From Nocardioides ganghwensis (GTDB lineage: Bacteria > Actinomycetota > Actinomycetes > Propionibacteriales > Nocardioidaceae): DNA of 64,000 nt. The stretch lies in NCBI RefSeq assembly GCF_014779655.1, contig NZ_JACXYX010000001.1, positions 186,001-250,000 of the forward strand, written 5' to 3'. A program made the position numbers and the translations under genes. Position 1 is the stretch's first letter. Every line of letters begins with the position of its first letter. This document shows positions 43,955-52,283 of this stretch, in pieces. The notes under the pieces were generated by a model that did no database searches, was not told where the DNA came from, and saw only the letters and a list, made by a program, of their open reading frames with translations.

Positions 43955-45186
43955 GCGGGCCCGGGTCGGTGCACGCCGACCTCGACCCCGCGACCGACGG
44001 CGGCGAGCTCCTCGTCGGGGGCGTGCCCCTGTCCCGCCTCGCGCAGCGCGTGGGCAGCACGCCGTTCTTCGCCTACGACCGCGAGCTGCTCACCCAGCGC
44101 GTCGCGCGGCTGCGGGCCGCGATGCCGGACGACCTGGAGATCAGCTACGCCGTCAAGGCGAACCCGATGCCGGCCCTGGTGCAGCACCTGAGCCGGGTCG
44201 TCGACTCGCTCGACGTCGCCTCCGGTGCCGAGATGCGCCTGGCCCTCGACACCCCGCTCCCGCCGGGGATGGTGAGCTTCGCCGGTCCCGGCAAGTCGGT
44301 GGCGGAGCTGTCGCAGGCCGTCGCCGCCGGGGTCGTGGTGGAGGTCGAGTCGCCCCTCGAGGTCGACCGCATCACCGCGATCGGCGAGGAGACCGGGATC
44401 CGTCCGGTCGTCGCCCTGCGACTCAACCCCGACTTCGAGGTCAAGGGCTCGGGCATGCGCATGGGCGGGGGAGCGCAGCAGTTCGGCGTCGACGTCGAGG
44501 AGGCGCCCCGGCTGCTGAAGGAGATGGAGGCCCGGGGGCTGGACCTGCGCGGCTTCCACGTGTTCGCCGGGTCGCAGAACCTGCACGCCGACATCCTCGC
44601 CGAGGCCCAGCGTCGCACCGTCGACCTGGTGCTGCGGATGGCCGACGAGATGACCGCGGAGCCGACCTACGTCAACCTCGGCGGCGGCCTCGGCATCCCC
44701 TACTACGAGAAGGACCGTGCGCTCGACCTCGGCGCCGTCGGCGACAACCTCGAGGAGCTGATGCGCTCGCTCGTACGTCCCCGGCTGCCGGGGGCGCGCG
44801 TCCTGCTCGAGCTCGGTCGCTACATCGTCGGGGAGGCGGGCGTCTACGTCACCCGCGTCGTGGACCGCAAGGAGTCCCGCGGCACGACCTTCCTCGTGGT
44901 CGACGGCGGGATGCACCACCAGCTGGCCGCGTCCGGCAACTTCGGGCAGGTGATCCGCCGCAACTACCCCATCGCCGTCGGCACCCGGATGGACCAGGGC
45001 GACGTCGAGACCGTCCAGGTCGTGGGGTGCCTCTGCACCCCGCTGGACCTGCTCGGCGACAAGGTGCGGCTGCCGCGCGGCGAGGTGGGCGACCTCGTCG
45101 TCCTCTTCCAGGCCGGGGCCTACGGCCACACCGCCAGCCCCACCGCCTTCCTCAGCCACCCGGCGCCGCTGGAGGTGCTGGTGTGA
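43951..45186 (+). CDS. PLP-dependent (ODC/DAPDC fold III) decarboxylase
   Basis: 411 aa. The PLP lysine is K69 in ISYAVKANPMPAL; the pocket residues SLDVASGAEM, GFHVFAGSQNLHADIL and YVNLGGGLGIPY follow; the C-terminal VVGCLCTPLDLLGDKV holds the active-site Cys contributed across the dimer. It removes a carboxyl group from an amino acid or a carrier-bound amino acid. The closest functional parallels are BtrK-type enzymes, which decarboxylate an aminoacyl-ACP, and exosortase-A-associated decarboxylases. The ACP gene follows 40 nt downstream. Confidence 0.85.
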   Translation: MSGPGSVHADLDPATDGGELLVGGVPLSRLAQRVGSTPFFAYDRELLTQRVARLRAAMPDDLEISYAVKANPMPALVQHLSRVVDSLDVASGAEMRLALDTPLPPGMVSFAGPGKSVAELSQAVAAGVVVEVESPLEVDRITAIGEETGIRPVVALRLNPDFEVKGSGMRMGGGAQQFGVDVEEAPRLLKEMEARGLDLRGFHVFAGSQNLHADILAEAQRRTVDLVLRMADEMTAEPTYVNLGGGLGIPYYEKDRALDLGAVGDNLEELMRSLVRPRLPGARVLLELGRYIVGEAGVYVTRVVDRKESRGTTFLVVDGGMHHQLAASGNFGQVIRRNYPIAVGTRMDQGDVETVQVVGCLCTPLDLLGDKVRLPRGEVGDLVVLFQAGAYGHTASPTAFLSHPAPLEVLV

Positions 45187-45226
45187 GGACTCACAGCCAC
45201 CCGGACATGCACGAGAGAGGCACGAG

Positions 45227-45529
45227 ATGACGCACGAGACGACCCGCGAGGCGGTCGCCGCCCGGACGCTGGACCGGCCCGCGGCCCACCCGACCGAGGA
45301 GGCACTGGCCGGGCTGCTGGCCGAGCTGCTCGGCGGGGACCCCGGCCGGTACGCGCCCGACACCGAGCTGTTCGGCAGCCTGCCCGAGCTCGACTCTCTC
45401 GCCCTCGTCGAGCTGATCACCGCGATCGAGGAGCGGTTCGGCTTCGAGCTCGACGAGGACGACATCACCGCGGAGGTCTTCGGGACGGTCGAGTCGCTCG
45501 CCGCCCACGTCGACGCCTGCACGGCCTGA
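45227..45529 (+). CDS. Acyl carrier protein
   Basis: 100 aa. LDSLALVELITAIEERFGFELDEDDI contains Ser57 in DSL, the 4'-phosphopantetheine attachment site, followed by the acidic recognition helix. The extra N-terminal 20 residues are basic/neutral. GAGAGAGG precedes the ATG. It lies between a PLP decarboxylase and an adenylating ligase in one operon; it should carry the group activated by the ligase. It is not the fatty-acid ACP, since no fab genes are nearby. Confidence 0.9.
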   Translation: MTHETTREAVAARTLDRPAAHPTEEALAGLLAELLGGDPGRYAPDTELFGSLPELDSLALVELITAIEERFGFELDEDDITAEVFGTVESLAAHVDACTA

Positions 45530-45530
45530 C

Positions 45531-46964
45531 ATGCACGCGCTGTCCGAGCTGGTGCGCGCCTCGGCGGCGCGTGCCCCGGCCAGCGTGGTGGCGGACTCGC
45601 GCTCCTCCCTCACCCTCGCCGACGCGCTGCGGGAGGCGGAGGACGTCGCCCGCGCGATCGCTCGTACGTCGCCGCGGGAGCGGCCGCTCGTGGCGGTCGT
45701 CCTGCCCGGCTCGGTGGCCACCGTGACCCACCTGCTGGCGGCCGTGCTGGGCGACCACACGGTGTGCTTCCTCGACCCGGGCGCCGGTCCGCGCACCGAC
45801 GCGGTCCTCGACGCGCTGGACCCCGACGTGGTGGTCGACGCGAGCGGGGTGCACCCGCGTCCTGCCGACCCCGCACGGCCCGACCCCGTCACGGCGGGCT
45901 ACGTCGCGATGTCGTCGGGGACCACCGGCACCGGCGCCAAGGGGGTGCTGACGTCGTGGGCGTGCCTCGCCGACTTCCTGCCCCACGGCGCGGAGGCCCT
46001 CGACCTCGACTCCGCGGCCCGGTGGGCCGAGCCCACCCACCCGTCGTACGACCTCGCGCTCACCAACTGGCTGCTGGCGCTGGCCGCCGGCGCGTCGCTG
46101 CACGTGTCGGGCTCCCTCGCCGACCGGGTGCGCCCGCTGGCCTTCCTGGCCCGCCGGGAGGCGACGCACGTCCGCCTGGCACCGGGCTACGTCGACCTCG
46201 CCGCGACGGAGGCCGGGCGCGGGGCCCCGTGCGAGGTGCGCGTCTGGGGCTCGGGCGGCGACCGGCTCAGCCCGGCGCAGGCCAGGACGGTGCTCGGCCT
46301 GGGCCGCGCCACCCTCGTCAACACCTACGGCACGAGCGAGACCGGCGGCTTCGCCAGCGCCGCGGCGTACGCGTCCCCCGACGAGGTGCGCGCCCGCGAC
46401 GGGTCGGTGTCCGTCGGCCGCGGACGGGTGGGGCCCTGGCGGGTGGGCCTGGTCCGGGACGAGAAGGACGCAGGGGAGGACACGGTGGGGGACGACGCGG
46501 TGGGGGAGGACGAGGTGCTCGCCATCCACTCGCCCCACGTGGGCGACGGCTACCTCTTCGGCGGGCACGGCCAGGACTACCCCCGGTGGGAGCCCGGCCG
46601 CGTCGTGACCGGCGACCGCGGGGTCGTGGCGGACGGCGAGGTCTACTGCCTGGGCCGGGTGGGCCGGCTGGTCAAGCGCAGCGCAGGCTTCGTGAACCTC
46701 GACGACGTCGACACCGCGATCCGCGACGTGCGCGGCATCGTCAGCTACACCGTCGCCACGCGCGGCGGGTCCCTCGTCACGCTCGTGGAGGGCGACGGCC
46801 ACCCCCTGACGGCGGTGCGCGAGGACCTGGCGACCCGCGTCGCGCCGGGCGTGCTGCCGGACCGGCTCGTCCCGGTGCGCGCCCTGCCCCGCCTGGGCAA
46901 CGGCAAGACCGACCAGGCCGGCGCGGTGCGGCTCGCGGAGCGCGCCCTGGGGCAGGCGGACTGA
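45531..46964 (+). CDS. AMP-dependent ligase (acyl/aminoacyl adenylating enzyme)
   Basis: 477 aa. ANL superfamily motifs: A3 SSGTTGTGAKG (residues 128-138, with one inserted residue), A5 NTYGTSETGG, A7 TGDRGVVADGEVYCLGR, and the C-terminal LGNGKTDQAG with Lys459. It activates a carboxylic or amino acid as its adenylate and loads it on a carrier, here most likely the ACP encoded 1 bp upstream. Three 5-residue repeats (EDTVG, DDAVG, EDEVL) from a 15-bp DNA repeat near 46478 look like local expansion. Substrate unknown. Confidence 0.85.
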   Translation: MHALSELVRASAARAPASVVADSRSSLTLADALREAEDVARAIARTSPRERPLVAVVLPGSVATVTHLLAAVLGDHTVCFLDPGAGPRTDAVLDALDPDVVVDASGVHPRPADPARPDPVTAGYVAMSSGTTGTGAKGVLTSWACLADFLPHGAEALDLDSAARWAEPTHPSYDLALTNWLLALAAGASLHVSGSLADRVRPLAFLARREATHVRLAPGYVDLAATEAGRGAPCEVRVWGSGGDRLSPAQARTVLGLGRATLVNTYGTSETGGFASAAAYASPDEVRARDGSVSVGRGRVGPWRVGLVRDEKDAGEDTVGDDAVGEDEVLAIHSPHVGDGYLFGGHGQDYPRWEPGRVVTGDRGVVADGEVYCLGRVGRLVKRSAGFVNLDDVDTAIRDVRGIVSYTVATRGGSLVTLVEGDGHPLTAVREDLATRVAPGVLPDRLVPVRALPRLGNGKTDQAGAVRLAERALGQAD

Positions 46965-47018
46965 GAACCGACGACCCGCTGAGCGGGGACCGATCCCGTC
47001 CGCTCGCCGGTCAGCCGG

Positions 47019-48566
47019 TCAGTACGCGCCGCGACTCGACACGACGGCCCGCAGCGTGCGGACCATGATCGCCAGGTCCATCCCCAGCGACCAGTTCTCG
47101 ACGTAGCGCACGTCCAGGCGCACCGACTCGGCCCAGGAGAGGTCCGAGCGGCCGGACACCTGCCACAGTCCGGTCATGCCTGGCTTGACGACCAGGCGGC
47201 GCCGCGGGTCCACGTCGTAGCGCGCGACCTCGTCCGGCAGCGCGGGCCGCGGGCCGACGAGCGACATCTCCCCGCGCACCACGTTCCACAGCTGGGGCAG
47301 CTCGTCGAGGCTGGTGCGGCGCAGCCAGCGGCCGACCCGGGTGATGCGAGGGTCCTGCTGGATCTTGAAGAGCACCCCGTCGGCCTCGTTGCACGCGACC
47401 AGGTGGGCGCGGTCGGCGTCGGCGGAGGTCGACATCGACCGGAACTTGTACATCGTGAACAGCCGGCCGTCGCGTCCCACGCGTTCCTGGCGGTAGATCG
47501 CCGGGCCGGGGGAGTCGAGGCGGACCATGAGGCCGAGGGCGAGCATGACGGGCAGCAGGAGCACCATCCCCACGATCGAGGCGACCCGCTCCACGACCTC
47601 CTTGACCCACCGCCGCGGCCCACGCAGGGCGGCGGGGACGACGTGCACGAGGTTCAGGCCTCCCGAGGCGAGCACCCGGGCCCGGCCGGGGGTGACGTCG
47701 ATGAGGCCGGTGCCGACGCAGAGCTCGGCGCCCACGGCCGCGACGGCCCAGTGCAGCCGGCGGACCTCGGCGGCGGCCAGCCGGGCGCCCGGCAGCACGA
47801 CGACGGCGTCCGCTCGGTGACCGTCGGCCACCTCGGCGGCGGCGCCGAGCCCGACGTACGTCGGCAGGTCGCCCAGAGGGACCTTCGACGCCCGGGTCAC
47901 GCAGGCGGCGACCACCTCGTGGTGACCGGCCAGCTCCAGCTCCAGCATCGCCTCGCGGACGTCCCGCGGCCGGCCGGCGAGGACCAGCCGGGGCCGGTGT
48001 CGTCGGGTGACGAGCAGGGCGTGCGCAGTGCTCGCCATGGCGAACATCGCGACCAGCTGCGCCAGCATCAGCGGGTCGGCCAGCGGACCGGTGGCGGCGC
48101 CGAGCCACGGGGTGAGCGCGAGCACGAGGACACAGGTGCGTACGCCGGTCCAGGCTGCCGACCAGGCACGCCTGCCGCGGCTCTCGCCCAGCGACTGGCC
48201 GCGGTAGTGGCCGGCGACCAGGAGCAGGAGCGGCCACGCGGTGGCGGCTGCCACCGCGAGCTCGAGCTCGAGCGTCTCGAGGGCGAGCCCGGTTGCTCCC
48301 GCCACGGCCAGGGCGAGGACGAGGTCGACTCCCAGCACCGGCCAGCTCCGGCGCGCCCGTCGGCGACCGAGCTCCTCGACCGGTACGGCGGGTGCCAGGT
48401 CGGCGGGCGCCGGGTCGGCGGGTGCGGGTTCGACCGGTGCCGGGCTCGTGGCGGCGGCGAGCGGGGCGTCCGAGGGCGTCTGGGGCTCGGTGTCGCGAGG
48501 CCGGGGGACGGTGGGGACCAGCGGTGCATCGTCGAGCGACGTGGTGCGGACCGTGGTCTGCGTCAT
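47019..48566 (-). CDS. Polyprenyl glycosylphosphotransferase (initiating sugar transferase)
   Basis: 515 aa. N-terminal region with several membrane segments (WPVLGVDLVLALAVAGATGLAL, AWPLLLLVAGHYRG, and others), a CoA-binding-like middle domain (RPRLVLAGRPRDVREAML), one more membrane segment (VERVASIVGMVLLLPVMLALGLMV), and the C-terminal WbaP/PssY catalytic domain: RQERVGRDGRLFTMYKFRSM, LPQLWNVVRGEMSLVGPRPALPDEV, VKPGMTGLWQVSGRS. It moves a sugar-1-phosphate onto undecaprenyl phosphate, the first committed step of EPS repeat-unit synthesis. It is transcribed alone from a TTGGG-box promoter. Confidence 0.93.
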   Translation of the reverse strand: MTQTTVRTTSLDDAPLVPTVPRPRDTEPQTPSDAPLAAATSPAPVEPAPADPAPADLAPAVPVEELGRRRARRSWPVLGVDLVLALAVAGATGLALETLELELAVAAATAWPLLLLVAGHYRGQSLGESRGRRAWSAAWTGVRTCVLVLALTPWLGAATGPLADPLMLAQLVAMFAMASTAHALLVTRRHRPRLVLAGRPRDVREAMLELELAGHHEVVAACVTRASKVPLGDLPTYVGLGAAAEVADGHRADAVVVLPGARLAAAEVRRLHWAVAAVGAELCVGTGLIDVTPGRARVLASGGLNLVHVVPAALRGPRRWVKEVVERVASIVGMVLLLPVMLALGLMVRLDSPGPAIYRQERVGRDGRLFTMYKFRSMSTSADADRAHLVACNEADGVLFKIQQDPRITRVGRWLRRTSLDELPQLWNVVRGEMSLVGPRPALPDEVARYDVDPRRRLVVKPGMTGLWQVSGRSDLSWAESVRLDVRYVENWSLGMDLAIMVRTLRAVVSSRGAY

Positions 48567-48622
48567 GTGCCCCTCACTCTCGCCTCACGGATCGGACGGA
48601 GGACGACCCCCCGACCGTGCTT

Positions 48623-48687
48623 CGGAGCCTAGGAACGCGGCCTGCGTGCGGCATGCCCTGAATCGGCGAAAGCCGTGCAGTGCCCAA
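48623..48687 (-). promoter_or_regulatory. EPS promoter element: TTGGG box plus -10 region
   Basis: On the minus strand TTGGGCA (48687-48681), 42 nt, then GCGTTCCTAGGCTCCG (48638-48623) with TAGGCT as the -10 hexamer. The box is 10 nt, about one helical turn, farther from the -10 than in the two closest sister promoters. Confidence 0.55.
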
Positions 48688-48847
48688 ATACCTACTCGTA
48701 GGGATGGGCCGCGCGACTGCCCGGACCTACCCTTGAAGAGGTGCACCACGCTGGTTCGCGACGCTCATTCTTCCAGTGATGGTCTGTGTGACCGAGTGGA
48801 TGGCGAGCAGCCCCACATCTCGCCATGGACGACGAAGCGCACCAGTG

Positions 48848-48881
48848 GCGGCGGTCGAGGTTCCCCCTCCTCGACCGCCGC
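48848..48881 (-). terminator. Terminator of asparagine-synthetase-like operon
   Basis: GCGGCGGTCGAGG (48848-48860) pairs perfectly over 13 bp with 48869-48881 around an 8-nt loop. It lies 6 bp past the stop codon of the gene ending at 48888. Confidence 0.75.
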
Positions 48882-48887
48882 GGCACG

Positions 48888-50750
48888 TCAGGACAGGTGC
48901 GCCGTGCTCGCCGCGACCGGGCGTGCCGCTCCCCGCGGTCGGGGGAGGGCGGGGGTCTCGGAGAGGTCGGAGAAGAAGGCCTCGTGCCAGACCTCGAGCG
49001 ACACGAGCGCCCAGATCCGGTCCTGCTCGTGACCGCCGTGCTCGTGCCTCAGCAGGAGGTCGCGCACGAGCGACTGGTCGAGGGTCTGCGCGATCCACGA
49101 CCCGGGGCCGGTGAGGCGCTCGCGCACGGTGTCGCGCATGCCGGCGTACCACCAGGACCCGGCGCCGGGCTCGAGCACGCGGCGCTCGATGACCTCGTCG
49201 GGCAGCAGCGGACGGGCCGCTTCCCGGAGCACCCAGGTGGTGCACCCGGCACGCACCTTGACCGAGGTCGGCAGCCGGAAGGCCAGCTCGACGAGGTGGT
49301 GGTCGAGCAGCGGCAGGCGCACCTCGAGCGAGGCCGCGGTCGACATCCGGTCGAGGCGCTCGAGGACGTCGTCGGGCAGGGTGTGGCGCAGGTCGTGGCG
49401 CAGCATCCGGTCGACCGGATCCACCCCGACGCTCGGCGCCGAGCGGCGGTCCCGCGGAGGTGCCTGGCCGAGGAGGCGCCGGCGCTCGGGCGCGGAGAAG
49501 GTCGCGCCGAGCCGGCGCTCGACCCGGCGACCGAGTCCCGAGCGGAGGGGCGCGGGCAGGCCGGGCAGTCCGTACGACCGCTCCGCGACGCCCGCCAGCC
49601 GGTAGCGCTGGTGCCCGCCGAAGAGCTCGTCGGCGCCTTGCGCGCAGAGGATGGCCGGCACGTGCTCGCCCGCGGCCCGCGCGAGGACGTGGGCGGCGAG
49701 GTCCGCCGGGCCGGAGAGCGGGGCGTCGCGGTGCCAGGTCAGGGGGCCCCAGAGCTCGTCGAGGTCGGGCCGGTGCAGGTGCACGTCGTGGTGACGGGTG
49801 CCGAGCAGGCGGCTGAGCCGCCCGGTCCGGGCGAGCTCGTCGGGTGCGCCGTCGCCGAAGGCCGGGGAGAACGTGTGCACCGGCTCGTCGCCGCCGAGCT
49901 GCTGGGCCTGGGCGACGAGCAGGCTGCTGGCGAGCCCGCCGGTGAGGTTGATGCCCACCGGCGCACCGGGGTCGAGAGCGGAGCGCACCGCCTCGCGCAC
50001 GCCGTCGCGCACGGCCTCGATCGCGTCGTCCGGTGTCCAGGTCCCGTCCGGGTCGGTGTCCGGCGGTGACCAGTACGCCGTCTCCTCGAGGTGCCCCCCC
50101 GGCATGATCGCCACGCGGTGCGCGGGGCGTACCTTCTTCACGCCCTCGAACAGGGTGTCGGGCGCGGGCACGGTGCGGTGCGCGAGGTAGGCGTCGAGGC
50201 TGCGGTGGTCCACGCCCGGGCGCGGTCCGAGCACGAGGAGCGCCTTGACCTCGGAGGCGAAGGCGATGCCGCCGGGGACGTGGCGGTAGTGCAGCGGCAG
50301 GACGCCGATCCGGTCGCGGACCAGGTGCGTGGTGTCGGTGCGCAGGTCGTGCGCGACGAGGGCGAACTGGCCCTGCAGGCGCTCCACGAAGCTGATGCCC
50401 TCGAGCGCGAGCCCCGCGACGACGAGCTCGGCGTCGTCCCGGCTGCGGAACGGGTAGTCGAGGTGGGCGCGCAGGGCGACGTGGTTGCGGACCGCACCGT
50501 CGAGGGCCACCACCCACCGCCCGTCGACCGACCGCGCCGGCTGGGGGCTCGGGTCGGCAGCGGGTCCGTCCGGGAGGGGCGAGGCGGCCGGCCTCGACCG
50601 GGCCAGGCCGACGTCGGGGCCGAGCCACACGTCGGCCCCGCCGCCGCCCCGGTGGTCCTGGGCGGCTGCCATCTCCTCCAAGGTGTCGCGGGTGAGGCTC
50701 GAGGTCCGGGGCGAGAGGGCGCGGATGCCGCTCACTCCCGCGCTGGTCAT
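48888..50750 (-). CDS. Asparagine-synthetase homologue with degenerate active sites
   Basis: 620 aa with an N-terminal Ntn-like glutaminase domain and a C-terminal synthetase domain, the AsnB layout. The opening is VSGIRALS where AsnB has the MCGI nucleophile Cys; no Cys is available at the N-terminus. The PP-loop reads NLTGGLASS instead of SGGLDSS, losing the Asp. Other fold markers persist (RDRIGVLPLHY, FASEVKALL, CAQGADELFGGH, EVRLPLLDHHLVELA). It may have lost amidotransferase chemistry, or may use another amine donor. The ATG overlaps the stop of the response-regulator gene (ATGA). Amidotransferase homologues are also known in exosortase-linked EPS loci. Confidence 0.85.
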   Translation of the reverse strand: MTSAGVSGIRALSPRTSSLTRDTLEEMAAAQDHRGGGGADVWLGPDVGLARSRPAASPLPDGPAADPSPQPARSVDGRWVVALDGAVRNHVALRAHLDYPFRSRDDAELVVAGLALEGISFVERLQGQFALVAHDLRTDTTHLVRDRIGVLPLHYRHVPGGIAFASEVKALLVLGPRPGVDHRSLDAYLAHRTVPAPDTLFEGVKKVRPAHRVAIMPGGHLEETAYWSPPDTDPDGTWTPDDAIEAVRDGVREAVRSALDPGAPVGINLTGGLASSLLVAQAQQLGGDEPVHTFSPAFGDGAPDELARTGRLSRLLGTRHHDVHLHRPDLDELWGPLTWHRDAPLSGPADLAAHVLARAAGEHVPAILCAQGADELFGGHQRYRLAGVAERSYGLPGLPAPLRSGLGRRVERRLGATFSAPERRRLLGQAPPRDRRSAPSVGVDPVDRMLRHDLRHTLPDDVLERLDRMSTAASLEVRLPLLDHHLVELAFRLPTSVKVRAGCTTWVLREAARPLLPDEVIERRVLEPGAGSWWYAGMRDTVRERLTGPGSWIAQTLDQSLVRDLLLRHEHGGHEQDRIWALVSLEVWHEAFFSDLSETPALPRPRGAARPVAASTAHLS

Positions 50751-51430
50751 ACGCCGAGCCTCCAGCCGATCTGGTTGGCCATGCCGACCGCGGCCAATTG
50801 GGACGACACCTCGAGCTTGTTGAGGATCGACTTCACCTGGGTGCGCACGGTGGCCTCCGACACCACGCTGTCCTGCGAGATGGCGCGCACCGTGCGTCCT
50901 TCGATGAGCGCTTCGAGGACCTGGCGCTCACGCGGGGTGAGGCGGTCGAGGCGTCGTCGGATGTCGTCGTCGACCCGGCTCTGGTGCGACCACGCGTCGA
51001 GCAGTGACTCGAGCTCCTCCCGGGTGGTCACCGGCAGTCCCTGGTGGAGCCGGCGGACCGTCGACAGCGCCTGCTGCAGCGCGCCGCTCTTGGTCAGCAC
51101 CTTGCGCGCACCGAGCCGCATGCACTCGCCCCATCGGCCGAGCTCCTGCGACGCCGTCACGACCACGACGTTGACGTGGGCGTGGGCCAGCGGGGAGATC
51201 AGGTTGACGCCGTCGCCGAAGCGTCCGAGGTCGAGGTCGAGGATGACCGTCCGCGGGTTGGCGCGCAGTGCCAGCGACCGCAGGGTGGCCATCGAGCCGC
51301 CCTCCTCGGGCAGCTCGAGGCGGCGTACGTCGTAGCCCTCGAGCGACAGCGCGAGCTCGAGCGACTCGGCGAAGAGGACGTGGTCGTCGATGATCAGGAC
51401 GCGGTGGTCGGCCCTAGTAAGTCCATGCAC
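50747..51430 (-). CDS. NarL/FixJ-family response regulator
   Basis: 227 aa. Receiver domain with the acidic pair D15/D16 (VLIIDDHVLFAESLELAL), the phospho-acceptor Asp in TVILDLDLG, and the conserved Lys in VLTKSG. C-terminal LuxR helix-turn-helix: LTPRERQVLEALIEGRTVRAISQDSVVSEATVRTQVKSILNKLEV. It should bind DNA when phosphorylated by the kinase encoded just upstream (17-nt overlap). GTG start. It is a good candidate for the factor that reads the shared TTGGG boxes (inference). Confidence 0.92.
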   Translation of the reverse strand: MHGLTRADHRVLIIDDHVLFAESLELALSLEGYDVRRLELPEEGGSMATLRSLALRANPRTVILDLDLGRFGDGVNLISPLAHAHVNVVVVTASQELGRWGECMRLGARKVLTKSGALQQALSTVRRLHQGLPVTTREELESLLDAWSHQSRVDDDIRRRLDRLTPRERQVLEALIEGRTVRAISQDSVVSEATVRTQVKSILNKLEVSSQLAAVGMANQIGWRLGV

Positions 51431-52283
51431 GACGGCTCCCCGGTGCCACGTCGTCGTCCGCGGGCCGGCGGGCGGCCGGCAGCGTGATGACGAACGACGA
51501 ACCGTTGCCCTCGTGCTCGGCGAGCCGCAGCGACCCGCCGTCCTCGGTCATCAGGCGCTGGGCGAGGTTCAGCCCGATGCCCTCGCCCGGCGAGTCCTCG
51601 CCGCGCAGGCCCCAGTCGAAGATGTGGTCGCGCTGCTCCGGCGGGATCCCGCGGCCCTCGTCGCTGACGCGGATGTCGACGGTGTCCTCGTCGCGCCGGA
51701 CCACCTCGACGACGCTGTGGTCGACGCCGCCGTGCGTGGCCGCGTTGTCGACGAGGATGTTGAGCACCTCGGCCAGCGCGTCGTACCGGCCCTGGACGAC
51801 GTCACCGGCGCCCCGCACCTCGACGTGGCGGCCCTTGAGCCGCTGGAGCTCCAGGATGGGCTCGAGGGCCTGGTCGAGGTCGATCTCGGCCGTCGGACCC
51901 ATGCGGCCCGACAGCAGGCGGTCCATCCGGTCGAGCTCGCGGCGCATCGACTCCCACAGCCGTTGCCGGGCCTCCGGCGACACGTCGGGGTTGTCGAGCA
52001 TCACCGACCCCGAGACCAGCCCGGCCATCGTGCTGCGCAGCTCGTGCAGCAGCTCGCGCTGCTCGCGGGTCGTGCTGCTCTGTGTCACGACCTCGTGACG
52101 TGACCCGTACGGGTCCGGGCCCGGGTCGTGGTCGGGCGCCGGGCGCCTGGTCCTCCAGACGAGGTGTGGACGGACGGCGCCGGCGCTGGCCAGCGCTCGT
52201 CCGACGAGTGCGCGACCGACGATCCCGGTCGTGGCTCGCGGCGCCGACCACCTGGCCCGCGCACTGATGGCTGAACTGAGCAT
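51414..52283 (-). CDS. Soluble sensor histidine kinase
   Basis: 289 aa without membrane segments. Dimerisation/phospho-acceptor helix QRELLHELRSTMAGLVSGSVML with His80; HATPase_c domain with N-box LNILVDNAATHG, G1 SDEGRGIPPE, and G2 GEGIGLNLAQRLM. The first 60 residues are basic and unassigned, so the signal input is unknown and may be cytoplasmic. GGGGGAG precedes the ATG. First gene of the kinase/regulator/asparagine-synthetase-like operon. Confidence 0.88.
   Translation of the reverse strand: MLSSAISARARWSAPRATTGIVGRALVGRALASAGAVRPHLVWRTRRPAPDHDPGPDPYGSRHEVVTQSSTTREQRELLHELRSTMAGLVSGSVMLDNPDVSPEARQRLWESMRRELDRMDRLLSGRMGPTAEIDLDQALEPILELQRLKGRHVEVRGAGDVVQGRYDALAEVLNILVDNAATHGGVDHSVVEVVRRDEDTVDIRVSDEGRGIPPEQRDHIFDWGLRGEDSPGEGIGLNLAQRLMTEDGGSLRLAEHEGNGSSFVITLPAARRPADDDVAPGSRRAWTY

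Larger units (their letters stand above)
48567..48887. other. 321-bp gene-free region upstream of sugar transferase gene
   Basis: It holds, for the minus strand, the sugar-transferase promoter (48623-48687), and at its right end the terminator of the asparagine-synthetase-like gene (48848-48881). Between them (about 48690-48845) nothing else was recognised; no convincing short gene is seen. Confidence 0.7.
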
